Below are positions 1 through 5,731 of a DNA stretch of 5,930 bases, piece after piece. Made by a program: the position numbers and the translations under genes. The stretch lies in the NCBI GenBank assembly GCA_030829765.1, contig JAUROO010000117.1:1-5930 (forward strand), given 5' to 3'. The notes under the pieces were generated by a model. The model was not told the DNA's origin and did not search any database. It worked only from the letters and a program-made list of their open reading frames with translations. The first letter of the stretch is position 1. Each line of letters begins with the position of its first letter. The DNA is from Miltoncostaeales bacterium. GTDB taxonomy: Bacteria; Actinomycetota; Thermoleophilia; Miltoncostaeales; Miltoncostaeaceae.

Positions 1-478
1 ACACGCCGACCCACGACATCACGAAGGCATAGGCCAGACAGCCACCGATCCCCAGCAGCAGCCCGACGACGCCCGTCTGCACCGACCAGCCCACCACGAA
101 GCCGGAGATCATGAGCACGATGAGGATGCCGCCGTTGTAGATGACGTCCGAGACCGAGCGTCCGAAGAGCACGGCCGAGCGGGCCATGGGCAGCGAGCGG
201 AAGCGGTCGATGATGCCGCGGCGGAGGTCCTCGGCAAGCCCGATGCCACTCGCCACCGCGCCGAACGCGACGGTCTGCGCGAAGATGCCGGGCATGAGGT
301 AGTTGACGTAGCTCTCGCCGGGCGTGGCGATGGCGCCACCGAATACGTACCGGAACAGCAACACGAACATCACCGGCTGGATGAGGCTGAAGATCAGCAC
401 CTCGGGGATGCGCGGCAGCTGGACCAGCTGCCGCCAGACGATGATCCCGGAGTCCCGGAGCGCGCGCGCGGCGGTCAC
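1..478 (-). CDS. ABC-2 type exporter permease, DrrB-like (C-terminus beyond the window)
   Basis: Membrane subunit of an ABC exporter of the daunorubicin-resistance (DrrB) / ABC-2 class, which extrudes lipophilic compounds or envelope components when driven by the partner ATPase. The first 159 residues are visible. A short cytoplasmic N-terminus leads to hydrophobic segments at about residues 25-45, 58-80, 113-131 and 134-156. The family-typical cytoplasmic stretch lies between segments two and three, at residues 83-107 (EDLRRGIIDRFRSLPMAR...), and is the part expected to contact the ATPase. Family members are usually about 250-280 residues, so roughly the last 100 are off the left edge. The GTG start overlaps the ATPase stop (GTGA) and has a GAGGGGG ribosome-binding site at 483-489, implying translational coupling. 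The family call is firm; the substrate cannot be told. Confidence 0.93.
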   Translation of the reverse strand, partial: MTAARALRDSGIIVWRQLVQLPRIPEVLIFSLIQPVMFVLLFRYVFGGAIATPGESYVNYLMPGIFAQTVAFGAVASGIGLAEDLRRGIIDRFRSLPMARSAVLFGRSVSDVIYNGGILIVLMISGFVVGWSVQTGVVGLLLGIGGCLAYAFVMSWVGV

Positions 479-1473
479 CGGGCCCCCTCATCCGGGGCCC
501 CAGCCCCATCGTCGTCCTCAGCGGGCCTGCCCGTGAGGGCCAGGAAGACCTCGTCCAGGGTCGGCCGGTGCAGGCCGACATCCTCCGTGGCGATTCCCGC
601 CGCCGCGATCTGCCCGGCGACGTCGGCCAGGGCCCGCGGCCCGTCGGCCACCGCGGCGCGGACCCGCCGCCGCTCGGGGTCCACGAACACCTCGTCGGTC
701 GCCACCCGCGACACCATCATCCGCGCCCGCTCCAGGTCGGCGGGGTCCACCACCGCGACCTCCAGGCCCTCGCCGCCCACGCGCGCCTTGAGCTCGGCCG
801 GTGTGCCCTCGGCGATGACGACTCCCCGGTCGATCACGGCGATGCGCTGCGCGAGCCGGTCGGCCTCCTCCAGGTACTGGGTGGTGAGCAGGACCGTGGT
901 GCCGTCGTCCACCAGGTCCTGGATCACCGACCACATCGTCAGCCGACTGCGGGGGTCCAGCCCCGTCGTGGGCTCATCCAGGAACAGGATCGGGGGCCGG
1001 GCCGCCAGGCTGGCAGCCAGGTCCAGACGGCGGCGCATTCCGCCCGAGTATCCCTTCGACGGCCGGTCCGCGGCATCGGTCAGGTCGAAGCGCTGCAGCA
1101 ACTCCGCGGCGCGTGCCCGGGCGTCGGCCTTCCGCAGGCCGGACAGCCTGCCGAACATCTCAAGGTTCTCGCGGCCGGTGAGGTACTCATCCACGGCGGC
1201 GTACTGGCCGGCAAGGCCGATGTGGGTGCGGACGGTCGCCGGGTCGCGGGCCACGTCCACGCCGTCAACCAGGGCGGTTCCTGAGTCGGCGCGGATCAGA
1301 GTGGCGAGGATGCGCACCACGGTGCTCTTGCCCGCCCCGTTCGGGCCGAGCAACCCGTACACCATGCCCCGGGGAACGCTGAGGTCCACTCCGCGGAGTG
1401 CCTCGGTCTTCCCGAACGCCTTCCGTATGCCCTCGGCCTCGACGGCGAGGCGGGAGTCGGTGCGGGCGTCCAC
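475..1473 (-). CDS. ABC exporter ATP-binding protein, DrrA-like
   Basis: Cytoplasmic ATPase that powers the adjoining ABC-2 permease. The 332 residues carry a full nucleotide-binding domain: Walker A GPNGAGKST (43-51), Q-loop Gln90, signature YSGGM (142-146), Walker B ILFLDEP (162-168) with the D-loop GLDP (171-174), and a switch position holding Gln199 (TTQYLEEAD) in place of the usual His, which is normal for DrrA relatives. The C-terminal extension, including LHRPTLDEVFLALTG (301-315), is the DrrA-type regulatory tail, followed by an acidic, glycine-rich end. The GTG at 1473 is the first possible start because a TAG lies in frame 18 bases upstream. A TAGGGT box or an AGGG ribosome-binding site sits just before it. 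The stop overlaps the permease start by four bases. Drug or lipid export is inferred from family only. Confidence 0.95.
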   Translation of the reverse strand: MDARTDSRLAVEAEGIRKAFGKTEALRGVDLSVPRGMVYGLLGPNGAGKSTVVRILATLIRADSGTALVDGVDVARDPATVRTHIGLAGQYAAVDEYLTGRENLEMFGRLSGLRKADARARAAELLQRFDLTDAADRPSKGYSGGMRRRLDLAASLAARPPILFLDEPTTGLDPRSRLTMWSVIQDLVDDGTTVLLTTQYLEEADRLAQRIAVIDRGVVIAEGTPAELKARVGGEGLEVAVVDPADLERARMMVSRVATDEVFVDPERRRVRAAVADGPRALADVAGQIAAAGIATEDVGLHRPTLDEVFLALTGRPAEDDDGAGAPDEGAR

Positions 1474-1479
1474 ATGGCA

Positions 1480-1485
1480 ACCCTA
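1480..1485 (-). promoter_or_regulatory. Putative -10 box (TAGGGT) for the ABC exporter operon
   Basis: TAGGGT fits the TANNNT -10 consensus and ends six bases before the GTG start at 1473. That spacing is typical of leaderless actinobacterial transcripts that begin at or next to the start codon. No convincing -35 is seen. The same bases contain AGGG, which could instead act as a weak ribosome-binding site, so this call is tentative. Confidence 0.35.
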
Positions 1486-1518
1486 CCGATGTCCCCCCGC
1501 ACCGGGCACGCCTCCGCC

Positions 1519-1524
1519 TAGATT
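1519..1524 (+). promoter_or_regulatory. Putative -10 box (TAGATT) for the 120-aa hypothetical gene
   Basis: TAGATT matches TANNNT and ends seven bases before the ATG at 1532, which would place the transcription start at the A of the start codon. There is no good Shine-Dalgarno sequence before this ATG (only ACGGG, directly adjacent), which also favours a leaderless mRNA. No clear -35 is visible in the 58-base divergent spacer. Confidence 0.4.
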
Positions 1525-1531
1525 CCACGGG

Positions 1532-1894
1532 ATGAGTCACGACGAAGATCTGCTCGACCTCGACCCGACGCTGCTCGAGGACGCGCGCTCGACCGTTGCC
1601 CTCGCGGTGTGGTGCGCCGCCGGACGGCTGTCGCGCACATCCGCCATCGAGGACGCCCTGTCGGTGGCCTGCCTGGGCGATGCCGCAGAAGCCCTCGGCG
1701 CGCCGGGGGAGCCCGGCGTGCGATGGCCGGGTGCGGCAATGCACGGACCGCTGCGCGAGGCGGCCCGGAGGGTGATCGAGGAGGCCGCACAGCACACGTC
1801 GGACACCCCATCCGAGCGCGCGCAGTGGTGGGATGACCAGTCCGCGCGCGCCGAGCGGATCCTGGCGGCCATGGCCACCCGCCCGGTCGGCTAG
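1532..1894 (+). CDS. Hypothetical acidic protein, 120 aa
   Basis: A 120-residue protein I do not recognise. It begins MSHDEDLLDLDPTLLED, is rich in Asp, Glu and Ala, and appears mainly helical. A helical stretch at about residues 70-90 (LREAARRVIEEAA) and a C-terminal segment with WWDDQSARAERIL stand out. There is no signal peptide, membrane segment or paired-cysteine motif. Codons end in G or C throughout and the amino-acid mix is natural, unlike the frames opposite it, so the strand is well supported. The open frame extends far upstream, antisense to the ATPase, but that part is Arg/Ser-rich and not protein-like; the ATG at 1532, next to the -10-like TAGATT, is the sensible start. The gene is divergent from the ABC operon and converges on the Xi-class transferase gene, sharing four bases with it. 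Function unknown. Confidence 0.75.
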   Translation: MSHDEDLLDLDPTLLEDARSTVALAVWCAAGRLSRTSAIEDALSVACLGDAAEALGAPGEPGVRWPGAAMHGPLREAARRVIEEAAQHTSDTPSERAQWWDDQSARAERILAAMATRPVG

Positions 1895-2841
1895 CCCAGG
1901 GCCCCTGGACCGAGCGATCCGCGTCCATGGGGGCGGGTGAGGTCGGGCCCATCCGAGACCGGCACGATTCCCATGGGGTTCAGCTTGTCGTGCGTCAGGT
2001 AATAGTGCCGCTTGATCTGGACCATGTCGATCGTTTCCATCACGCCAGGTATCTGCGCGACGTCGCGGAGGTATCCCAGGAGCGCCTCGGAATCACCGAC
2101 GAGGCGGGCATTGCACTTGAAGTGCGTGTGATAGACCGCGTCGAAGCGGACCAGGGTGGTGAACAGCCGGATGTCGGCCTCGGTGAACCGGTTCCCCACG
2201 AGCCAACGGTCGCTGCGCAGGATCTCCTCCACGTAGCGCAGCCCCTCCGACACGCCGGTCGCGGCCTCGTCGTAGGCCCGCTGGGTGGTGGCGAACCCCG
2301 CGCGGTACACGCCATTGTTCAGTAGCCGATATACCACCGCGTTGACCTCGTCGATGGCCCCCGCGAGTTCCGGCGGCCGGAGGCGCGGGGCCGTCCGGGC
2401 ATGCCCCGCGAACGCGTCGTCGAGGATCCTCAGGATGTCCTCGGACTCGTTGTTCACGATCCGCCCCGCCGCGATGTCCCACAGCACAGGGACCGTCACG
2501 CGGCCCTCGAACGAAGGATCGGTCCGATGGTAGGCCTGCGCGAGGAAGTCGAAGCCGGTGAGGGGGTCCGGATCGGGCCGGAATGCCCAGCCGCGTGCGT
2601 CGCGAATGGGATCCACCACCGTCATCCCGAGAACGCCATCCAGGCCCTTCAGGGCGCGGGCGACCACCACGCGGTGCGCCCATGGACACGCGAGCGACAC
2701 GTACAGGCGATATACAGCGGGGTCGGCGCCGCCACCCGATGCTTCGACCCCTCCCCGGAATGCCGACGACTGGCGCACGAAGCGACCATGGGCATCCATT
2801 TCCGCCCCGAACTGCGACGGGGCGCTCACGCGCCCCGCCAC
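1891..2841 (-). CDS. Xi-class glutathione S-transferase / glutathionyl-hydroquinone reductase (YqjG/ECM4 family)
   Basis: Soluble enzyme that reductively removes a thiol from S-conjugated hydroquinones, protecting against quinones. The 316 residues match the family along their whole length: catalytic-cysteine motif YVSLACPWAHR (47-57, Cys52), RVTVPVLWD (114-122), the thiol-site NESEDI (131-136), NNGVYRAGFA (175-184), then the helical domain with EADIRLFTTLVRFDAVYHTHFKC split over 221-243 and the C-terminal RHYYLTH and NPMGIVP (278-294), ending PHGR. Tyr237 and the HYY tyrosines lie at the sites expected to bind hydroquinone. E. coli YqjG is of similar length. The start is GTG at 2841, since a TGA lies in frame 18-20 bases upstream; ATG at 2799 is an alternative, but the residues before it (FGAEMDAHGRFVRQ) look homologous. 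No strong ribosome-binding site is seen, and the gene follows the Cys3His gene by 25 bases, so co-transcription is likely. Confidence 0.95.
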   Translation of the reverse strand: MAGRVSAPSQFGAEMDAHGRFVRQSSAFRGGVEASGGGADPAVYRLYVSLACPWAHRVVVARALKGLDGVLGMTVVDPIRDARGWAFRPDPDPLTGFDFLAQAYHRTDPSFEGRVTVPVLWDIAAGRIVNNESEDILRILDDAFAGHARTAPRLRPPELAGAIDEVNAVVYRLLNNGVYRAGFATTQRAYDEAATGVSEGLRYVEEILRSDRWLVGNRFTEADIRLFTTLVRFDAVYHTHFKCNARLVGDSEALLGYLRDVAQIPGVMETIDMVQIKRHYYLTHDKLNPMGIVPVSDGPDLTRPHGRGSLGPGALG

Positions 2842-2866
2842 ATGCCGCGTGCGATGTGCTCAGCGC

Positions 2867-3298
2867 CTATGCGGCGAGGGCGCTGGACGAGGCCTTCTCC
2901 TGCTGCAACTTCTCGAGGAAGCGGTGCGAAGGGCAGTAGTCGGAGCCGGTCACCGGAACCCGCTGGCACGCCTTGCCCTTGCGGTTGGTGGCGCGGCACC
3001 TGAGGAGGTCGGCCGAACCGCGCTCGGCGATCTCCTGGTCGAGGTACTCAAGAGCGGCGTCCATGTGGACCTCGATGATGTCGTACACCATCAACTGGCG
3101 GGAGACGGGGAAGAGGGCCCTGACGTCATCGAAGAGGGCCGCGGCCGGACGGGCGAACCTGCGGTGATCGCGGGCAAGCCTCTCGACCGTCCGCTCGCAT
3201 GCGGCAAGCAGGAGGCGCTGGCCGAGTTCCGGACGGAACTGACCCTCGAGGAGCTGGGGGTGGAGATCACGGTAAATGGCACGTGAGTAGCGGTACAT
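2867..3298 (-). CDS. Hypothetical protein with C-terminal Cys3His putative zinc site
   Basis: Unnamed protein of 143 residues, helical except near its end. From ATG at 3298 it begins MYRYSRAIYRDLHPQLLEG, continues through amphipathic helices (RPELGQRLLLAACERTVERL; LMVYDIIEVHMDAALEYLD), and then carries a compact motif C-x9-C-x10-C-x2-H (Cys101, Cys111, Cys122, His125, within CRATNRKGKAC...YCPSH). That motif resembles short zinc-binding modules in other uncharacterised bacterial proteins. The tail is a charged helix, KLQQEK. I chose ATG 3298 because GAGGA lies seven bases upstream (3306-3310). The frame stays open to a TTG at 3346 (159 aa), but those 16 codons include AGA, AAA, CCT and TTG, unlike the gene, and overlap a likely promoter. 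The transferase gene follows by 25 bases. A metal-binding or nucleic-acid role is only inference. Confidence 0.8.
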   Translation of the reverse strand: MYRYSRAIYRDLHPQLLEGQFRPELGQRLLLAACERTVERLARDHRRFARPAAALFDDVRALFPVSRQLMVYDIIEVHMDAALEYLDQEIAERGSADLLRCRATNRKGKACQRVPVTGSDYCPSHRFLEKLQQEKASSSALAA

Positions 3299-3329
3299 GG
3301 CGCCGTCCTCGGTCAGGTCTTTGATCAAT

Positions 3330-3349
3330 CTGTTAGGGGTATCCAACAG
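3330..3349. repeat. Inverted repeat CTGTT-N10-AACAG, operator-like
   Basis: Perfect five-base arms (3330-3334 and 3345-3349) separated by ten bases. The repeat covers the position where a -10 box would lie relative to the TTGACA at 3364-3369 on the minus strand. An eight-base palindrome, TTGATCAA, follows at 3321-3328. The location fits a repressor site for the 2867-3298 gene, but short arms can arise by chance. Confidence 0.3.
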
Positions 3350-3369
3350 TTCTGTCCAAGTCCTGTCAA
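3341..3369 (-). promoter_or_regulatory. Putative promoter upstream of the Cys3His gene
   Basis: TTGACA at 3364-3369 (minus strand) is a perfect -35 hexamer. A weak -10, TTGGAT, lies 17 bases downstream at 3341-3346. The stretch is visibly AT-richer than the flanking genes. Transcription starting near 3334 would give a leader of about 36 bases ending in the GAGGA site before ATG 3298, which agrees with the chosen start. The -10 matches only three of six consensus positions. Confidence 0.4.
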
Positions 3370-3430
3370 GGTTTCCGCGTCAAGGAAAATGCCGCACGCT
3401 CCGGTAATCCCACGGCAGGGACGACGCCGG

Positions 3431-3637
3431 TCAGTCGCCCGTCGCGGCCGTGGGCGGCGTGGCGCCTTCCGCAGCCCCGGCCGCGGCCTGCGCCTCGGCG
3501 GCCATCCGCTCTTCCGCGGCCTCGCGGGGTTCCGGGCCGCAGAGCCGGCAGTACCGACGCCCCGTGACACCGTCAACGCGTACCTGCGGGCACGTGTCGG
3601 GGTCGTCCCAGAGGCATGACAGGGCGCTCATGACCAT
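3431..3637 (-). CDS. Small four-cysteine protein, 68 aa (putative zinc ribbon)
   Basis: A 68-residue protein I cannot name. The N-terminal half holds four cysteines as C-x7-C-x13-C-x2-C (Cys8, Cys16, Cys30, Cys33), with YCRLCGPEP around the last pair, a layout able to bind one zinc ion. The second half is a low-complexity tail rich in Ala, Glu and Pro, ending ATPPTAATGD and probably disordered. The frame stays open upstream, but that part is antisense to the S4 gene and reads as Arg/Pro-rich noise. The start is therefore taken as ATG 3637, with ATG 3631 equally possible. No good ribosome-binding site is seen; AACAAT six bases before ATG 3637 could be a weak -10 of a leaderless message. The gene is divergent from the S4 gene by 54 bases. 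Opposing frames lack such ordered cysteines, which favours this strand. Confidence 0.6.
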   Translation of the reverse strand: MVMSALSCLWDDPDTCPQVRVDGVTGRRYCRLCGPEPREAAEERMAAEAQAAAGAAEGATPPTAATGD

Positions 3638-3691
3638 GGCCCGATTGTTGCAGAGGCGGCCAGGCTGCGCCGGGGTGGGAGAATGCGGGGC

Positions 3692-4093
3692 GTGAAACCT
3701 GACAGCGACAGGATCCGCATCGACAAGTGGCTGTGGGCCGCGCGCTTCTTCAAGACACGAGGGCTTGCGACCGAAGCCGTCCAGGGCGGTCGCGTGCACC
3801 TGAACGATCAGCGCATCAAGCCCTCGCGCGATGTGCGCGTGGGCGACACGGTCACCATCACGCGGCCGGGGGCTCCGCCGATGGTCGTGAGCGTCGCGGG
3901 CATCTCCGGGAGGCGCGGGCCGGCCCCCGAGGCACGCGAGCTGTACGAGGAGACCACCGAGAGCGCCGCCGCGCGCGAGGAACACAGCATGATGCGGAAG
4001 GCGGCGCCGGAGCCCCCCGGCGCCGGGCTCGGATCGCGGCCCACCAAGCGCGATCGGCGGCGCTTCGAGGACGCCCGGCGCCGGTCACGCTAG
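3692..4093 (+). CDS. S4-domain RNA-binding protein, Hsp15/HslR-like
   Basis: RNA-binding protein of the heat-shock protein 15 family. In E. coli the relative binds free 50S subunits carrying a stalled peptidyl-tRNA and helps recycle them. The S4 fold spans about residues 8-58: IRIDKWLWAARFFKTRGLA, then EAVQGGRVHLND, KPSRDVRVGDTVTI. Downstream come RRGPAPEARELYEETTES and a basic tail with PTKRDRRRFEDARRRSR, both close to the Hsp15 pattern, and the length (133 aa) equals that of E. coli HslR. The start is GTG 3692, ten bases after GGGAG (3677-3681); the in-frame ATG at 3683 would add three residues but has only one base between it and that ribosome-binding site. The gene stands alone, divergent from the four-cysteine gene and convergent with the M48 gene, so context does not refine the role. 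Confidence 0.92.
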   Translation: MKPDSDRIRIDKWLWAARFFKTRGLATEAVQGGRVHLNDQRIKPSRDVRVGDTVTITRPGAPPMVVSVAGISGRRGPAPEARELYEETTESAAAREEHSMMRKAAPEPPGAGLGSRPTKRDRRRFEDARRRSR

Positions 4094-4162
4094 GTCGTCC
4101 ACGTGCGGCGTCCCCTGCTCCGCACGGAAATCATTGTTATGCACATACCCGGCCTCGTAACC

Positions 4163-4191
4163 CGGCCCAGGGGGCCGCATTCCGTGGCCCC
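4163..4191. terminator. Two overlapping GC hairpins between convergent genes
   Basis: One hairpin pairs CGGCCC (4163-4168) with GGGCCG (4172-4177) around a three-base loop. The other pairs 4171-4178 with 4184-4191 (GGGGCCGC/GTGGCCCC, one G-U pair, five-base loop). They share 4172-4177, so only one can form at a time. They lie in the 97-base spacer between the S4 and M48 genes, and the second touches the M48 stop codon. No T-run follows on either strand, so this is a terminator-like structure only. The rest of 4094-4162 shows nothing else. Confidence 0.35.
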
Positions 4192-5120
4192 TATCGCACG
4201 GGGACGGTCGCGAGGAACGAGCGGTCCAGGCTGAAGCCGCCGGCACGCTCCAGCGCGGCGATGCGGTCCGGCATGGACGGGTGGGTCTGGAAGAGGCCGC
4301 CCAGGCTGCCCATGAGCCCGCGGCCCTTCACCAGCGGGGACTCGATGTACAGATGCGCGGTGGCCCTGCCCACATGCCCCACCTGCCGGGTGTCGGCCTC
4401 GAGCACCGCCAGGGCGCGCGCCATCCCCTCGGGGTCGCCCGTGATCTCCGCGGCCGAGGCGTCCGCCAGGTACTCGCGCCTGCGCGACAGGGCCATCTGG
4501 ATCATGGCGGCGCCGATGGGCGCGAGGATGAGGGCCACGATCACGCCGATGAGGGCGAACGGGTTGTTGTTGTTGCGCCCCCCGCCGAAGACCAGCACGC
4601 GCAGCAGGATGTCCGACAGGATCAGCAGCACGCCGGCCAGCACCGCGGCCAGCGACATCAGCCGCACGTCACGGTTACGCACGTGGGCGATCTCGTGTGC
4701 CATCACCGCCCGGAGTTCGCGCGGCCCCATGATGTCGAGCAGCCCCGTGGTGGCCGCCACATAGGCATGCTTGGGATCGCGCCCTGCCGCGAAGGCGTTC
4801 GGTGCCGGGTCCTCGATGATGTACACGGCCGGCGTCCGGGGGAGCCCCGCCCCCACCGCCGCGGCCTCGACCGCCTGCCACAGCTCGGGGTGCTGGTCGC
4901 GCGTGATCGGGTGCGCACCCGCCAGCGATGCGACGACCGATCCGGACGCGAACCACATCACCACGCCGTAGACGACCAGCCCGATCCCCACCACGATCAG
5001 GATGGAGAGATCGGCCACCAGCGCAACGGCGCCCAGGATGACGGCCGCCAGCACCACGAACAGCGCGAACAGCAGGAGGGTCCGCCACCTGTTCGCGCGG
5101 ATCTGCTGCTGGAGGGTCAC
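4191..5120 (-). CDS. M48 family membrane zinc metalloprotease, HtpX-like
   Basis: Membrane protease expected to degrade misfolded membrane proteins with its active site facing the cytoplasm. The 309 residues have hydrophobic segments at about 13-35 and 38-57, a soluble part with NAFAAGRDPKHAYVAATTGLL (split 108-128), the zinc motif HEIAH (142-146, catalytic Glu143), two more hydrophobic segments at about 153-177 and 188-210, and the third zinc ligand Glu216 in RRREYLADASAAEITGDP. The C-terminus has the family-typical QTHPSMPDRIAAL (278-290). All catalytic residues are present. A four-Asn run (183-186), encoded by AAC repeats, sits in the loop between segments three and four. The GTG start directly follows the LemA stop with no gap (TAGGTG) and lacks a strong ribosome-binding site, so translation probably depends on LemA translation. 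Confidence 0.95.
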   Translation of the reverse strand: MTLQQQIRANRWRTLLLFALFVVLAAVILGAVALVADLSILIVVGIGLVVYGVVMWFASGSVVASLAGAHPITRDQHPELWQAVEAAAVGAGLPRTPAVYIIEDPAPNAFAAGRDPKHAYVAATTGLLDIMGPRELRAVMAHEIAHVRNRDVRLMSLAAVLAGVLLILSDILLRVLVFGGGRNNNNPFALIGVIVALILAPIGAAMIQMALSRRREYLADASAAEITGDPEGMARALAVLEADTRQVGHVGRATAHLYIESPLVKGRGLMGSLGGLFQTHPSMPDRIAALERAGGFSLDRSFLATVPVR

Positions 5121-5687
5121 CTACGAGTCGAAGGAGACCTGCGGGGCCGAGCGGACCGCCTCGTCCTCCTCCTCGAAGAACTCCGCATCCGAGAAGTCAC
5201 CGAAACGCGCCACGATGTTCGAGGGCACCGTGTGCTGCGTGGCGTTGTACTGCCCCACCGTGGAGTTGTAGTAACGCCGGGCCGCGGCCAGCATCTCCTC
5301 GACGTTGGCGAGTTCGGTCTGCAGCTGCAGGAAGTTGGTGGACGCCTTCAGGTCCGGGTAGTTCTCGGCCACCGCGAAGAGGCCGCCGAGCGCCCGGGCC
5401 AGCATGTTGTTCGCCTCGCCGGAGGCAGCGGGGCCCTTCGCATCCATCGCCGCCGTGCGGGCTTCGGTGACGCGCTGGAACACGCCGCGCTCGTGCTCGG
5501 CGTACCCCTTCACCGTCTCGACAAGGTTCGGGATGAGGTCGTACCGGCGACGCAGCTGCACGTCGATGTTCGCCCAGCCCTGCTGCACCTCCACGCGAAG
5601 GCGCACGAGCCGGTTGTAGAGGCCGATGACCCACGCGAACAGCGCGATCACGACCACGATGATGATGATCAATATCCACCACGACAT
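5121..5687 (-). CDS. lemA: LemA family protein
   Basis: Single-pass membrane protein of the LemA family; its biochemical role is poorly known, and its genes are often next to M48 proteases or TPM-domain proteins. The 188 residues begin with a membrane anchor (4-24, WILIIIIVVVIALFAWVIGL), then the family's YNRLVRLR and the hallmark VQLRRRYDLIPNLVETVKGYA (starting at residue 43, continuing to 63), followed by helical segments with LFAVAENYPDLKAS (103-116) and RRYYNSTVGQYN (137-148). The acidic tail FFEEEDEA is near the end. ATG 5687 has AGGA seven bases upstream, the clearest ribosome-binding site in this operon. The M48 gene follows immediately, so the two products are probably made in step, consistent with LemA assisting or regulating the protease, though that link is inference. 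Confidence 0.96.
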   Translation of the reverse strand: MSWWILIIIIVVVIALFAWVIGLYNRLVRLRVEVQQGWANIDVQLRRRYDLIPNLVETVKGYAEHERGVFQRVTEARTAAMDAKGPAASGEANNMLARALGGLFAVAENYPDLKASTNFLQLQTELANVEEMLAAARRYYNSTVGQYNATQHTVPSNIVARFGDFSDAEFFEEEDEAVRSAPQVSFDS

Positions 5688-5703
5688 GGGGCCATCCTGT
5701 CAT

Positions 5704-5718
5704 GCGCGGGGCCCGCGC
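5704..5718. other. Small GC hairpin upstream of lemA
   Basis: GCGCGG (5704-5709) pairs with CCGCGC (5713-5718) around a three-base loop, in the 44-base gap between the right-edge gene and lemA. It lies just upstream of the lemA ribosome-binding site and has no T-run in the minus direction, so it may slow or stabilise the message rather than end it. In GC-rich DNA such hairpins also occur by chance. Confidence 0.25.
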
Positions 5719-5731
5719 GCGAGGCGTTCGG

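Noticed and set aside
871..879. Gln in place of the switch-region His in the ABC ATPase (TTQYLEEAD)
   Set aside because: This substitution is normal in DrrA-type ATPases and does not imply loss of function.
533..1531. Long plus-strand open frame running antisense to the ABC ATPase into the 120-aa gene
   Set aside because: The translation is Arg/Ser/Ala-rich without family motifs, while the minus strand encodes a complete ATPase. It is an open-frame artefact of high GC content; only the part from 1532 is taken as coding.
1896..1908. Five-base hairpin CCAGG-GCC-CCTGG near the convergent stops
   Set aside because: The stem is short, lies inside the last codons of the transferase gene, and is not followed by a T-run. 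It is likely chance in GC-rich DNA.
3299..3346. N-terminal extension of the Cys3His gene from TTG 3346
   Set aside because: It has no ribosome-binding site, uses rare AT-rich codons and overlaps a likely -10/operator, whereas ATG 3298 has GAGGA at good spacing. It is not fully excluded, since the extension reads as plausible protein.
4563..4574. (AAC)4 trinucleotide repeat in the M48 gene
   Set aside because: Only four units, in frame, in a predicted loop between membrane segments. Length variation would be tolerated and there is no sign of phase variation.
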